This document shows, one piece after another, positions 29,970-40,120 of a DNA stretch of 64,000 nucleotides. The notes under the pieces are model-generated. The model was not told where the DNA came from and did no database searches. It saw only the letters and a list, made by a program, of their open reading frames with translations. Position 1 is the first letter of the stretch. Each line of letters begins with the position of its first letter. The DNA is from Providencia sneebia DSM 19967 (GTDB taxonomy: Bacteria > Pseudomonadota > Gammaproteobacteria > Enterobacterales > Enterobacteriaceae). The stretch is taken from positions 2,684,855 through 2,748,854 of the forward strand of contig NZ_CM001773.1 of NCBI RefSeq assembly GCF_000314895.2, in the 5' to 3' direction. The translations under genes and the position numbers were made by a program.

Positions 29970-30928
29970 TCAATAGTCAATTCATTCAGTTGCATAATGG
30001 GTAATGAACTATCAGGCCAAGCTCTAACAAGTTGAGATTGCTGTAAATCTAATGTATCTAAGCCCGGAATTGTATTGGGTGTTAACCAATGTGCAATCCG
30101 CGCTAATTGAGATAACCCAAAACTAGATTCAATTGAAGAGCTAATCACCGCTTGTAAACCTAGCTGATGAGCCTCCTCAATTAAGGAACGACAATAATCT
30201 AAGCTACCGGTTAGTGTAGGTTTGATAATAATAGCAGCAACTCCAGGTTGAGCTTCTATTTTAAAATCAGGGTCGCGAACACTTTCGTCCCAAGCTATTG
30301 CTATCCCTGTATCAACCGCATATTGCAATGATTCTTCTCGGGTTTTACAAGGTTCTTCAAGAAACGCAATGCGATCGCGATAATCAGGGTTAACATACTT
30401 AGCAAAACCGTCAGCTTTCGCACGTGTCCAGCTACGATTAGCATCCAAACGCAATTTCAAATCCGGTACCGCTTCAAGTAGTAGATTAGCGACCATGCCA
30501 TCACGCACAGCTTCATATAAACCCACTTTCACTTTAGCGACTTTTTCACCTTCCATTGCATCCAATTTTAGGATCAGATCATCTGGGTCACCACTGCATA
30601 GAGGTGCTTTACGATAATCAGCGTGTTCCGGAAGTTCCCCAGTTAACTCAGCCAACGCGCAACTACAGCCAAATGCAACAGATGGCAGGAGGCTGTCCTG
30701 TAATGGCTGACCATCCACCCATTCAGTTAATCTTTGCTGAGCTTCTTCAGTCGCTTCAGCTAATGTTTCATGACTGAATTCAGGAAGTGGGGAGATCTCT
30801 CCCCAACCTTCTTTATCCCCATCTTGTAAACAGACCAGCAATCCATCACGTGTTTTTAGACGCTGATTACGCAGGATAATGCCTGCCTCCATCGGCAGGC
30901 TAAAGGAGTAAAGTATTGCTTTACGCAT
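29957..30928 (-). CDS. menC: o-succinylbenzoate synthase MenC
   Basis: 323 residues, enolase superfamily. The catalytic set is visible: [10 protein letters not shown] (general acid/base lysine), metal ligands in [14 protein letters not shown] and IAWDES, and the second lysine in [11 protein letters not shown]. It dehydrates SHCHC to o-succinylbenzoate in menaquinone synthesis. The start [16 protein letters not shown] aligns with E. coli. It overlaps the menB stop by one base (TAATG) and menE by 13 bases, showing a tightly coupled men operon. Confidence 0.96.
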   Translation of the reverse strand: MRKAILYSFSLPMEAGIILRNQRLKTRDGLLVCLQDGDKEGWGEISPLPEFSHETLAEATEEAQQRLTEWVDGQPLQDSLLPSVAFGCSCALAELTGELPEHADYRKAPLCSGDPDDLILKLDAMEGEKVAKVKVGLYEAVRDGMVANLLLEAVPDLKLRLDANRSWTRAKADGFAKYVNPDYRDRIAFLEEPCKTREESLQYAVDTGIAIAWDESVRDPDFKIEAQPGVAAIIIKPTLTGSLDYCRSLIEEAHQLGLQAVISSSIESSFGLSQLARIAHWLTPNTIPGLDTLDLQQSQLVRAWPDSSLPIMQLNELTIEWQS

Positions 30929-31785
30929 TATGGGTTACGCTTATATTTAGAGAAATCAGGTGCGCGTTTTTCATTAAACGCATTACGTCCTTCTTGACCT
31001 TCATCAGTCATGTAGAACAGCATTGTGGCATTACCCGCCAATTCTTGAAGACCGGCTTGCCCATCACAATCAGCATTCAGTGCTGCTTTTAAGCAACGCA
31101 GCGCCATTGGGCTATTTTCTAGCATTTCACGGCACCAACGCACAGTTTCTTTTTCTAAATCAGCATAAGGAACGACGGTATTCACTAACCCCATGTCCAG
31201 TGCTTCTTTAGCATCATATTGACGACATAAGAACCAAATTTCACGCGCTTTCTTTTGACCAACAATGCGCGCCATATAAGAAGCGCCCCAACCACCATCA
31301 AAAGAACCTACTTTTGGTCCTGTCTGTCCAAAGATGGCATTTTCAGCTGCAATAGTAAGGTCACACATCATATGTAAAACATGACCACCACCAATTGCAA
31401 AACCGGCAACCATAGCAACAACAGGTTTAGGGCAAGTGCGAATTTGGCGTTGAAAATCTAAAACATTCAAATGATGAGTTCCACTTTCATCACGATATCC
31501 GCCGTAATCACCACGGATTTTTTGATCACCACCAGCACAGAATGCTTTTTCACCTTCACCCGTTAAAATGATAGTACCAATTTGGTCATCATAACGTGCA
31601 TCAGCAAGTGCTTGGATCATCTCTTTCACTGTTTGAGGACGAAAAGCATTACGAACTTGTGGGCGGTTAATCGTAATTTTGGCAATTCCTTCCGGTGACT
31701 TGTGATACAAAATATCATCAAATCCTTCAGAACAATCTTGCCATTCAATTGGGGCGTAGAGTTTTTCTTCGCTAGGATAGATCAT
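30928..31785 (-). CDS. menB: 1,4-dihydroxy-2-naphthoyl-CoA synthase MenB
   Basis: 285 residues, exactly E. coli length, crotonase fold. Oxyanion-hole and substrate motifs [40 protein letters not shown] and [15 protein letters not shown] (with the conserved aspartate of naphthoate synthases) are present. It closes the ring of o-succinylbenzoyl-CoA to DHNA-CoA. 12 bases separate it from menH upstream; overlaps menC by one base. Confidence 0.97.
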   Translation of the reverse strand: MIYPSEEKLYAPIEWQDCSEGFDDILYHKSPEGIAKITINRPQVRNAFRPQTVKEMIQALADARYDDQIGTIILTGEGEKAFCAGGDQKIRGDYGGYRDESGTHHLNVLDFQRQIRTCPKPVVAMVAGFAIGGGHVLHMMCDLTIAAENAIFGQTGPKVGSFDGGWGASYMARIVGQKKAREIWFLCRQYDAKEALDMGLVNTVVPYADLEKETVRWCREMLENSPMALRCLKAALNADCDGQAGLQELAGNATMLFYMTDEGQEGRNAFNEKRAPDFSKYKRNP

Positions 31786-31797
31786 TATCAGGTTCCT

Positions 31798-32568
31798 TTA
31801 ACCGCAGAGTGATAAAAAATGGTTAAGAGCAATTGCATAATCATGAGGATTTTCCCTATGCGCATTATGCCCTGCATTGTTAATTAACGTTATCGGCAAA
31901 GTATATTGTTGCGAAACGCTTCGAAATTTTTGATCTTGCTCACCGCAAAAGTAGCAAAACGGTATTGTTAACTGGTAAAGTTGCTGAATTAAAAATGGCT
32001 GTTTAGATAATGAGGTGCTTTCTAGCATATCAGCAATAGTTTGCGGGTTATTTGTCTTACGCACTGCGACCAATTGTTCACGTTGTTGTCGCGATAAATG
32101 TGCAAAAACAGGTTGTTGATACCAATCATTAAGAACTGATTCTATCGGCTCATGGCGAAAACGTTGCGCCCAATGGTGATCATGCACATATCGTTCATCG
32201 CGTAAAACCTGTTCAGATAAACCAACATGGCCACCTTCAATCACTAACCCTCGTAAACCTTCAGGTTTATGAAAACACGCTGTATGCATTGCTAAACGCG
32301 CACCGAGTGAATAGCCAATCAGATAAAATTGTTTAATATCATGATATTGTAGTAATTGAACAAGTTGTTCATCAAAGTGGTGGAAACTTTGGCAAGTGAC
32401 AGATTGAGAGTTGCCATGTCCCGGTAAGTCCACACATAATGATGGGTAATCTGGGCATAGCGTGATAATTTGCTGCCATTCATCCGCACTGCCTAACAAG
32501 CCATGCAACCAAATTAGCCATGGCCTTGTGTCAGAATAAACATCATTATCACGATATGCGGCTAACAT
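31798..32568 (-). CDS. menH: SHCHC synthase MenH
   Basis: 256 residues, alpha/beta hydrolase. Nucleophile elbow GYSLGAR, oxyanion HGLLGSADEWQ and the catalytic histidine in NAGHNAHREN form the expected triad. MenH eliminates pyruvate from SEPHCHC to give SHCHC. The ATG overlaps the menD stop by one base. Some divergence from E. coli is normal for this protein. Confidence 0.93.
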   Translation of the reverse strand: MLAAYRDNDVYSDTRPWLIWLHGLLGSADEWQQIITLCPDYPSLCVDLPGHGNSQSVTCQSFHHFDEQLVQLLQYHDIKQFYLIGYSLGARLAMHTACFHKPEGLRGLVIEGGHVGLSEQVLRDERYVHDHHWAQRFRHEPIESVLNDWYQQPVFAHLSRQQREQLVAVRKTNNPQTIADMLESTSLSKQPFLIQQLYQLTIPFCYFCGEQDQKFRSVSQQYTLPITLINNAGHNAHRENPHDYAIALNHFLSLCG

Positions 32569-34243
32569 TAAAGGTTACCCACTTCATTGAGCAATTGTTT
32601 TAAGGTTTGGGCGCCTTCGTCACCATCGACCACAAGCTCAATAATTAATGTACCGCGTTGATTACCCCAAAATTGCTTAACTGTATTTTGTAGTGATAAC
32701 CAATCTTTTGGCGCGGTATATTGCAAACCAAACATAGCCGCAGCATGTTCAAAATTCACATTTTGCGGCATACAATAATAATTGAGGCGCGCATCTTCAG
32801 GCGTTGGTAACATTGAAAAAATCTGCCCGCCATTATTATTCACAATGATTAAAATGGTTGGAGCAGATGGCTCGCGTAACAATGCAAGGCTATTAAGGTC
32901 ATAAAGCGCAGAGAGATCCCCAACAATACCTAAAGTGGGTTTTGCTGTTGCCCGTTGCACTCCAGCCATCGTTGAAATAAGGCCATCAATGCCACTAGCT
33001 CCTCGGTTACTATAAACAGGGTAGCCAATCGGCAATTGAGCAAACGCATCAATTAAACGTACTATCAAACTATTCCCGACAAATAACTGTCCTCGGGGCG
33101 GCAGTAATTGTGGTAATTGATGTGCGACTGCGGCTTCTGAATATTCACCTTGTAACTTAGTGCAAACATGCTGTTGCACGCGCTCAGATAACGAAGCCAG
33201 TGAGCTGCACCACGAGTTATGAGGCAAAGCCGGATGTTTTTCCAACCACCCCTGTATTGAGCATGTTAATTTACGTCCATAATGATTAGCTGGATCGAGC
33301 CTTTCGGGGATTGGGTCAATAATCCAATATTCTTGCGGATTACATTGTTCTTGCCACTGTAATAAACGTTTTCCAGTCAAGCTTGAACCAAATTGCACAA
33401 CCAGTTCAGCATCATTTAAACAAATATTCGCTTGCGGGTGAGAAAGCCATAAATCGGCACAAGGATAAGGTTGTCCAGTTTGTGATAACACATCACTAAT
33501 TAATGGCCAGCCTAATTCTTTAGCCCATTCAGCAACAAGTTCGCCATCTTGAACACTCATCCTTCCAGCAACAACTACCCCTTTTTTTGTCGCCAAAAAT
33601 ACCAATCTGAGATATGTGCCACCGTATTAGTTAATGGCTCACTTAGCCAAGGTAAATTGGAATGCCACCAATCACCAAGCTGTTGTTGCCATTCATAGTC
33701 GCCCTCTGTTTCACCATATAATGGCTCTGCAAATGGGCAATTAATATGTGCTGCACCGTGATGAAGTTGATTCATCACATTATCAATAGCCGTCACTAAC
33801 CATTTTGCTGAAATGTCACGTGTTGGCCTAGGTAACATTAGGCTTTTTGTTGGATGAGATGCGAAAATATGGGTTTGTCGAATAGCTTGGTTAGCACCAC
33901 AATCAATTAATTCAGGTGGTCTGTCTGCTGTTAAAAAAATAACTTTCTCACCTGTCAGACCAGCTTCTATCAAGGCTGGATAGAGATTAGCAACCGCAGT
34001 TCCTGAAGTGACAATAACGCCCACAGGGCCAAAGCTAGCTTTCGCTAACCCTAAAGCAAGATGGCCTAATCCTCTTTCATCAAAATGAGTATGACAATGT
34101 AGTTTGCCATTATTTGCAGCAGCAAGCGTTAACGGTGTAGAACGCGAACCAGGTGCAATACAAATATGTTTCATGCCATGCCGAGTAAGAGCTTCAATAA
34201 TAATCTCAGCCCAACGCATATTAAAAACAGAATTCGACATCAT
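32568..34243 (-). pseudogene. menD: SEPHCHC synthase MenD, frameshifted
   Basis: Two frames together encode a full MenD. The first (34243 to 33575) begins [20 protein letters not shown] (the second Met aligns with E. coli), with [15 protein letters not shown] and [20 protein letters not shown], and runs to [10 protein letters not shown] where it meets a stop. The next frame continues [15 protein letters not shown]..., then the thiamine diphosphate region [15 protein letters not shown] and [12 protein letters not shown]. The break is in a coding-strand run of seven As and four Gs (33578-33588); one extra base would join QKKG to VVV and give 558 residues (E. coli 556). MenD adds the succinic semialdehyde unit to isochorismate. 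Confidence 0.9.
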
Positions 34244-34368
34244 TAACCCAAATAAATTATTTACTTATCAAATAGTGTAACTGGATTCATTTATTTTTCT
34301 TGATCTAAAAACAATTTTTTGTGAAATAGTTGAAAATAAAAGAAAATAACCAACTTTATTTTAAGGTT

Positions 34369-35694
34369 TTAGTGGTTTTCCAGTAATGTTTTCAATCCTG
34401 CTGCTTTATTTTCAATCTCTTCCCACTCTTGTTCAGGATCTGAATCACTGACAATACCTGCACCAGAAAAGAGAGAGAGCTGTTGATTTTCAATTTGTGC
34501 ACAGCGTAATGAAACAGCAAATTCAGTTTTATTTAAGCTAATAAACCCGCCTGATCCTGCATACCAACGACGAGAAAAAGGTTCATGTGCTGTAAGAAAT
34601 TGGCGCGCAACTTTACGAGGTAAACCACAAACTGCCGCTGTCGGCTGTAAACGTTGTAAACAATTGCTGTCAGAAGGTGAAATTAGTGTTGCGGCAATAG
34701 ATCGATAAAGATGCTGAATTTTGCGTAAACGAATCACTTTGGCAGGAGAAACATCAATTCCTGTTACCGCACCTTGCAATTGCTGGCAAATGTCATCCAC
34801 CACGACTAAGTTTTCATGCTGATTCTTACTATCTTCCATTAACCATTTTGCATTATCAGCTGCTATAACATCATCAGGATGATTAGAAACCGTCCCAGCC
34901 AGTGCTTCTGAACTCAATTGAACACCTTGGCGTAAGTATAACCTTTCTGGCGTAGAGGATAAAAAACCAGAATTTTTATCAAAAGCCATCATAAAATGAT
35001 AACATTGATGGTTAACTTGCTGGCTAGCAAATAAAAACTCAGCGACAGAAACGGGTCGTGATAATGTTAGTTTTGTTTCACGCGCCATCACAACTTTCTC
35101 CATCTTCCCTGATTTCATTTGAGAAATAGCATCCGTTAACAGCTGACACCACTGCTTTTTTTCAGGAATATGTTCATGGTTAATGATTTGCGTATTCAAT
35201 GATAATGAATGTAATGAACTCGGCTTAAGGGCGTGTAAAAAATCCATTGCAGCCAAACGATCCTGTTCGCCAGCAATATTTAAAAATACAGAAATATGCG
35301 AACGCTGGCGAAATATCTCTAATCTAGGAAGAAAATAAAATGCAGATTGGTTCTTTTCTTCAAGACTGATGCCCTCTCCTACTGCATTCCAACCATTTAG
35401 CCCCCATAAACGCAATTCTGCAAATTCTGGATGCTGCGATAAAAATTGCTCCGCATCATTAATTGTTTGGAATGAATTCACCATACCAATAGCACTGCAT
35501 TCATCCGATCCTGTGCGATGATACCAATAAAATTGTGGATAACATGATTGCTCGGAAAGCCATACTAACCCCGGAAATGGATATTTAGCATCGAGTTGCC
35601 ATTCTAAACGCGTCAATTCTGACGCATTTAATGTTAGCGCAGACAAATGATGGAACATTTCACTTATTAAATTATCTATATTTTTATATATCAC
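34369..35694 (-). CDS. menF: Menaquinone-specific isochorismate synthase MenF
   Basis: 441 residues from the GTG at 35694, preceded by AGGA at good distance; the earlier in-frame TTG (35715) has no ribosome binding site. Chorismate-binding fold: EALAGTVSNHPDD, LQPTAAVCGLPRKVAR, RRWYAGSGGFISL and GAGIVSDSDPEQEWEEIENKA (split here) include the Mg and chorismate contacts. It converts chorismate to isochorismate, the first menaquinone step. 125 bases separate it from menD, longer than other men gaps, so a separate internal promoter for menD is possible. Confidence 0.93.
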   Translation of the reverse strand: MIYKNIDNLISEMFHHLSALTLNASELTRLEWQLDAKYPFPGLVWLSEQSCYPQFYWYHRTGSDECSAIGMVNSFQTINDAEQFLSQHPEFAELRLWGLNGWNAVGEGISLEEKNQSAFYFLPRLEIFRQRSHISVFLNIAGEQDRLAAMDFLHALKPSSLHSLSLNTQIINHEHIPEKKQWCQLLTDAISQMKSGKMEKVVMARETKLTLSRPVSVAEFLFASQQVNHQCYHFMMAFDKNSGFLSSTPERLYLRQGVQLSSEALAGTVSNHPDDVIAADNAKWLMEDSKNQHENLVVVDDICQQLQGAVTGIDVSPAKVIRLRKIQHLYRSIAATLISPSDSNCLQRLQPTAAVCGLPRKVARQFLTAHEPFSRRWYAGSGGFISLNKTEFAVSLRCAQIENQQLSLFSGAGIVSDSDPEQEWEEIENKAAGLKTLLENH

Positions 35695-36366
35695 TGTAAA
35701 TCCTAAATAATTCAAGATGCTGTAAATGGTAAGTCAAACTCTTCTGCAAATCACATTCCCATATATTCTAAGTAATATAATCACAGTAAAACCATTCCTA
35801 TCTAAATCATACCATCACCATAAGAGCGTGCTAATTGACCGATGGCTATCACTCATCAACAACCTGCTTTACTCTCAGGTAAGCTAACAGCAACTTAAAT
35901 ATAATGTATACATTCCTACTGCGACACTTAGCGATACTTTTGATAATTATATCGCGCAATAGTATTAATTAATACATTGATTACTCATAGAAATTGACAG
36001 AAAGCAGAACAAAATCAAATTACTGTTAATTTCTCAATATATTGCATTTAAAATAAGCAAAAGATAACAAATTTAAATAAAAACGTTAGTTCCTTGACAA
36101 AGAGATTACTAATGCTTGTAGATATTGTTTTTCTTATGATAGAAAAATCTTCCAATTCATTATTACCTAGCCATTCAATTTCTAATCAAGACTTTCACAT
36201 TTTAATATCGTCTAAAACATTTAAATTAAAGTAAATTAATTCTATTAGATTATTTTTAATGGAGGTTGCTAATTATTTCACGGCAAAGTTATTACTGAAA
36301 CAGCCTTATCATTATTATTTGTAACCTTACAAATGAATTATAATAATCAATTGGAGTAAAATAATT
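35695..36366. other. Divergent menF / xaxA region
   Basis: 672 very AT-rich bases. The xaxA-proximal end carries a palindrome and -10 (separate entry). A TTGACA at 36094-36099 lacks a good -10. No gene or terminator seen. The composition is poorer in GC than the men genes, fitting acquired DNA. Confidence 0.5.
36317..36344 (+). promoter_or_regulatory. xaxAB promoter -10 with 18-base palindromic operator
   Basis: ATTTGTAA-CC-TTACAAAT (36317-36334) is a perfect inverted repeat. TATAAT (36339-36344) follows 5 bases later and lies 23 bases before the xaxA ATG, so the palindrome fills the promoter spacer, a typical repressor (or spacer-distorting activator) site. The -35 would be within or just left of the palindrome and is weak. 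The binding protein is unknown. Confidence 0.55.
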
Positions 36367-37574
36367 ATGAATGAAAAAACATACGACAAAATAATCAGTA
36401 ATGAAAATATTGCTGAAACGACATTAGCGCTATTAACAAATCAGCATGCATATTCAGCTCGCTCCGCCGGAATATTTACTTTACATGACCTAGTCAATAT
36501 CCATAAATATATTAATTTTGCCTTATCATTACCAAATTCCGCAAGTGAAGTTTTATCTTGGCTCAATATTAGTACATCTGATAAATTACCAATAGAAAAA
36601 GAAAGTTTAACTGATGCAATTGAACTCACTCGGCAACATGCAGGTGAATGGGATAGCATAGAACAGCAAGTCAAAGAACAATCAATTAATTTATCGTTAA
36701 TTAGCCGTAATATCACACAAACAGGTAACCAAATACTTGATTATATTAATCACATGCCAGTGATTCAACAAATTTCAAATATCCTGCAAGAGTTATCCAT
36801 AGAAAAATTAACAAAACTTTATTATAAGAGTGATGATCAACAAATTGCTACAGAGTTATTAAGTATTTTAAAACTCATTAAAGATGACATTCAAGTTCAA
36901 AGACATAAAACCGCGAAAGTTAAACATGTTATTTCTGATTTTCGTATTCGTATCATTGGAGGGAACTTATCAAGCCATCAGCATGTAGAATCTTTATTAT
37001 TTAGAATAAAATCTATTTATATGCAGCTTGATGCCCATAATGATAATAATAGCGATGAAGATTCATACTTAACCAATAAAATAGAAAATTTAAAAAAAGA
37101 AGTTCATAAGTTAGAACAAGAGTACAACCATTTTGTGAAACTCAGCTTTACCGGACTGGTCGGTGGCTTAATCGGATTAATTATTACAGGAGGGATTTTT
37201 GGAAGCCAAGCAGAAAAAATTCGTAAACAAAAAAATGTCCTATTAGAAGAGATTGCTGACCTTAATAATCAAGTAAACAAAAATCGTTTTATTAAAAAAA
37301 TATTTTCAGTATTCAAATACAGCTCCAGCAAATTGAAAGTTATTTTAAAGATGCTCGCTTAGCAGTTGAACATTTGGATTATATGTGGTTAACCATATTA
37401 ACGGAAATGAATCAATCTATAGAGATATTTTCTCGTATCGATAATGCAGCTAATCTTTTAAAATTTATAACTCGCTTTAAGAAAATAATCGCATCTTGGA
37501 GTTCCATTCAAGATTATTCAGAACAATTAATTAATTTATTTGATCCACTACATTCAATTAGTATTAATCAATAG
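36367..37574 (+). pseudogene. xaxA: Alpha-xenorhabdolysin family binary toxin subunit A (XaxA/YaxA), frameshifted
   Basis: The first frame (36367-37362) encodes 331 residues: a long helical protein with a coiled-coil region (NKIENLKKEVHKLEQEYN), a hydrophobic membrane-inserting stretch at about 259-280 (LSFTGLVGGLIGLIITGGIF) and another helix, matching XaxA/YaxA of the ClyA-like alpha pore-forming toxins. At codons 310-312 lies an A7 run (37294-37300); with eight As the reading continues NIFSIQIQLQQIESYFKDAR...LDYMWLTILTEMNQSIEIF to a stop at 37574, giving 402 residues, the family's usual size (about 408). As it stands the last fifth is out of frame. xaxB follows after 12 bases. Confidence 0.82.
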
Positions 37575-37586
37575 CCAGGTGATCTT

Positions 37587-38597
37587 ATGAATAACTCATT
37601 GCAAATACCCTCTTTTTCTTCTTTTATAGATTTCTATCAAATAAGAATTACTGCTAATTATCTTCATCTAAATACCTATGAACTACTATATTATGATACT
37701 GCTATTTTTGATTTAACAAAGCGAATTACAGCTAAAGTTGAACAATTTAATGAACTTATTCGCAATATGCTACCTACATTAAAAATAAAAACGAGTTATA
37801 TTACAAATAGCATTCTGCAAAATACATCATCACAAATAGAAAGTCAGGTTTTTAATCCTCAGCAAAATATTATTTTATTACAGGAATTAATAGAGGATTT
37901 AGTCAGTCTTAATACTGAAATTAATAAATTAAAATTACCTTTGCGTTCAACGATAGATTTTTTATTAGAAATAAATTTAGATGAAAAATGTAAAAATAAA
38001 GTTTTATATTATGAAGATCAAAAAAAACATATTAAGGTATTAAAAGAAAAAAACATCCTAAAACTAACAGAAATGAAAAGTGTTCTGGATTTAGTGACCA
38101 AAGCAGAAGATATTATTTTAAAAAATAACTTATCATATATTTTTGATAAGGTATTCCCGAGCAAAGATAAAATTAATGCTATAAATATAGAATCAGCAGA
38201 AAAAGACATCTTAATATTAGCAATTGATACCGCAAAGCAATTATTATCACTAATTGGCGATGGATTAGCCTTTATGGACTTAGTCAAAACCCGCCATCAC
38301 CTCAATAATTTAATCAATGATTTAGAAGAAAAAATATACCAACTAGAAAAATATAATAATCAAATATTGTCTCTTATGGCTCTAACGCAGAAGATTACTT
38401 ATATTGATGAGAAAAAGTCGTATATCGTGCAGACTCTCCAGTCGCTACTCACTTATATACAGGCATGGGATCAATTTATCAAAAATTGCTTGGTTTCACC
38501 AGATTGCAATGCACAAATAGCCATTCAAGGCTGCTATTCATTAATGCAATTTCTTAGCGAAACAGAATATCAATACAATAGAGAATTAGTTGATTAA
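37587..38597 (+). CDS. xaxB: Alpha-xenorhabdolysin family binary toxin subunit B (XaxB/YaxB)
   Basis: 336 residues (family about 320-350), almost entirely helical. Long amphipathic helices surround a mildly hydrophobic hairpin (about 212-235, LAIDTAKQLLSLIGDGLAFM), like XaxB/YaxB, which pairs with subunit A to form a large membrane pore lysing eukaryotic cells. No signal peptide, as in the characterised XaxAB and YaxAB. AGGTGAT provides a ribosome binding site; it is co-transcribed with xaxA and closed by a perfect terminator hairpin. Identification rests on the pair, sizes and helical architecture; no search was run. Confidence 0.8.
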   Translation: MNNSLQIPSFSSFIDFYQIRITANYLHLNTYELLYYDTAIFDLTKRITAKVEQFNELIRNMLPTLKIKTSYITNSILQNTSSQIESQVFNPQQNIILLQELIEDLVSLNTEINKLKLPLRSTIDFLLEINLDEKCKNKVLYYEDQKKHIKVLKEKNILKLTEMKSVLDLVTKAEDIILKNNLSYIFDKVFPSKDKINAINIESAEKDILILAIDTAKQLLSLIGDGLAFMDLVKTRHHLNNLINDLEEKIYQLEKYNNQILSLMALTQKITYIDEKKSYIVQTLQSLLTYIQAWDQFIKNCLVSPDCNAQIAIQGCYSLMQFLSETEYQYNRELVD

Positions 38598-38629
38598 AAA
38601 AAGCAGCGCTGAATAAAGCGCTGCTTTTT
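38598..38629. terminator. Bidirectional terminator, xaxB / nuoN
   Basis: Perfect 13-bp stem AAAAAGCAGCGCT (38598-38610) / AGCGCTGCTTTTT (38617-38629) with a 6-base loop; T tracts on both strands. It ends the toxin operon and the convergent nuo operon. Confidence 0.92.
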
Positions 38630-38656
38630 AACGTTCATTAATTATTGCATTAAAGC

Positions 38657-40114
38657 TTAAACAACTGCTAATGCCATTGATGCAAGATTAATTAATGGTT
38701 GAGGCCATACACCCAGAACAATCACGACAATGGCACAAATCACAGCAACAACGGTACCAAATGTTGCTTTTTCAGGGCCAGTATAACGATCTGCATGTTC
38801 AGCGTCACGGCTGTACAGACTTGCCATAAAGCGCAGGTAATAGAATAAACCAATTGCACTACCGACTACCACAGCACCCGTTAACCACCAAAGCTCAGCA
38901 TTGACTGCCGAGATAATCACATAGAATTTACCAATAAAACCTAATGTGATTGGTACGCCAGCTAATGATAGCATCATGACAGTTAGAACAGTTGCTAACA
39001 CTGGTTTATGCCAGAACAAGCCACGGAATGCGCTTAGGTCATCTTGGTCATCACCACGATATGGACTTGAAACAATACTGATCACGCCAAATGCACCTAA
39101 ACTTGCAAACAAGTAACCCACTAAATAAATAGCAACTGTCACTTGTGATGCAATTGGATCAACACGTAATGCAACGAGTGCAACCAGTAAATATCCCATA
39201 TGAGAGATTGAAGAATAACCTAATAGACGTTTTGCACTCTTCTGAGTGATAGCCAATAAGTTACCAAACAGAATAGAAGCGATTGCAATTACAGTGACAA
39301 CGATAGCTAATGTGTTGCTCTGTGCTACTGGCGCTTCCATAAAAATGCGCATTAAGACTGCAAAGATACCAATCTTACTTCCTGTTGCCAGGAAAGCAGA
39401 AACAGGCGCTGGTGCACCTTGATACACATCTGGGGTCCATAATTGGAACGGGAATAAAGATAACTTAAAGCCAAAGCCAACAATCAACATACCTAAACCA
39501 ATTAGGATCAGAGGTTCATGGATTTGTGAATCAGATAAACTTTGGCCTACTGCTGCAAAACTTAAACTACCCGATTCTGCATACAGTAAAGCAATACCAA
39601 ACAGTAAGAAAGAAGAAGCGGCTGCGGATAACAACATATATTTAATACCCGCTTCCAGCGAACGTTTACGCTCAAAGGTATAAGCCACTAGGCCGAACAA
39701 TGGTAATGAAATAAGTTCAATACCAATGAACATTGATGCCATGTGGTTAGACATTGAAAGTAGAACGCCACCTGTAACAGCAATAGCTAAAAGCAGATGA
39801 AATTCTTCTTTATTGTCATCCAAGCCTTCCAACCAATGAAAGGCAAAGATGCTAGTTGCCATACCCGATATCAATACCAGCGCCGAGTAGAATAAAGCAT
39901 AGTTATCAACACGGATAAGTGAAGTGACTTCCATTGGCAATCTATCTGCTATACAAAATAGCGATAGCAGCGCAATAGCGAAACCCAATACTGTCAGTGT
40001 GGCACTTGTTAAGTGATCGCGTCGCCACGCAATGGACAGCATCACAACCACCGCGGTCAATCCGACGATCAACAGCGGGAGTATTGCGATCAATTGTTGA
40101 GGTGTTATTGTCAT
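38657..40114 (-). CDS. nuoN: NADH-quinone oxidoreductase subunit N
   Basis: 485 residues, E. coli length. One of the three antiporter-like membrane subunits of complex I; about 14 membrane helices. The conserved lysine helices are seen in [22 protein letters not shown] and [21 protein letters not shown] (listed in parts). It takes part in proton translocation. Last gene of the operon, 6 bases after nuoM, followed by the shared terminator at 38598. Confidence 0.96.
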   Translation of the reverse strand: MTITPQQLIAILPLLIVGLTAVVVMLSIAWRRDHLTSATLTVLGFAIALLSLFCIADRLPMEVTSLIRVDNYALFYSALVLISGMATSIFAFHWLEGLDDNKEEFHLLLAIAVTGGVLLSMSNHMASMFIGIELISLPLFGLVAYTFERKRSLEAGIKYMLLSAAASSFLLFGIALLYAESGSLSFAAVGQSLSDSQIHEPLILIGLGMLIVGFGFKLSLFPFQLWTPDVYQGAPAPVSAFLATGSKIGIFAVLMRIFMEAPVAQSNTLAIVVTVIAIASILFGNLLAITQKSAKRLLGYSSISHMGYLLVALVALRVDPIASQVTVAIYLVGYLFASLGAFGVISIVSSPYRGDDQDDLSAFRGLFWHKPVLATVLTVMMLSLAGVPITLGFIGKFYVIISAVNAELWWLTGAVVVGSAIGLFYYLRFMASLYSRDAEHADRYTGPEKATFGTVVAVICAIVVIVLGVWPQPLINLASMALAVV

Positions 40115-40120
40115 GGCGAA

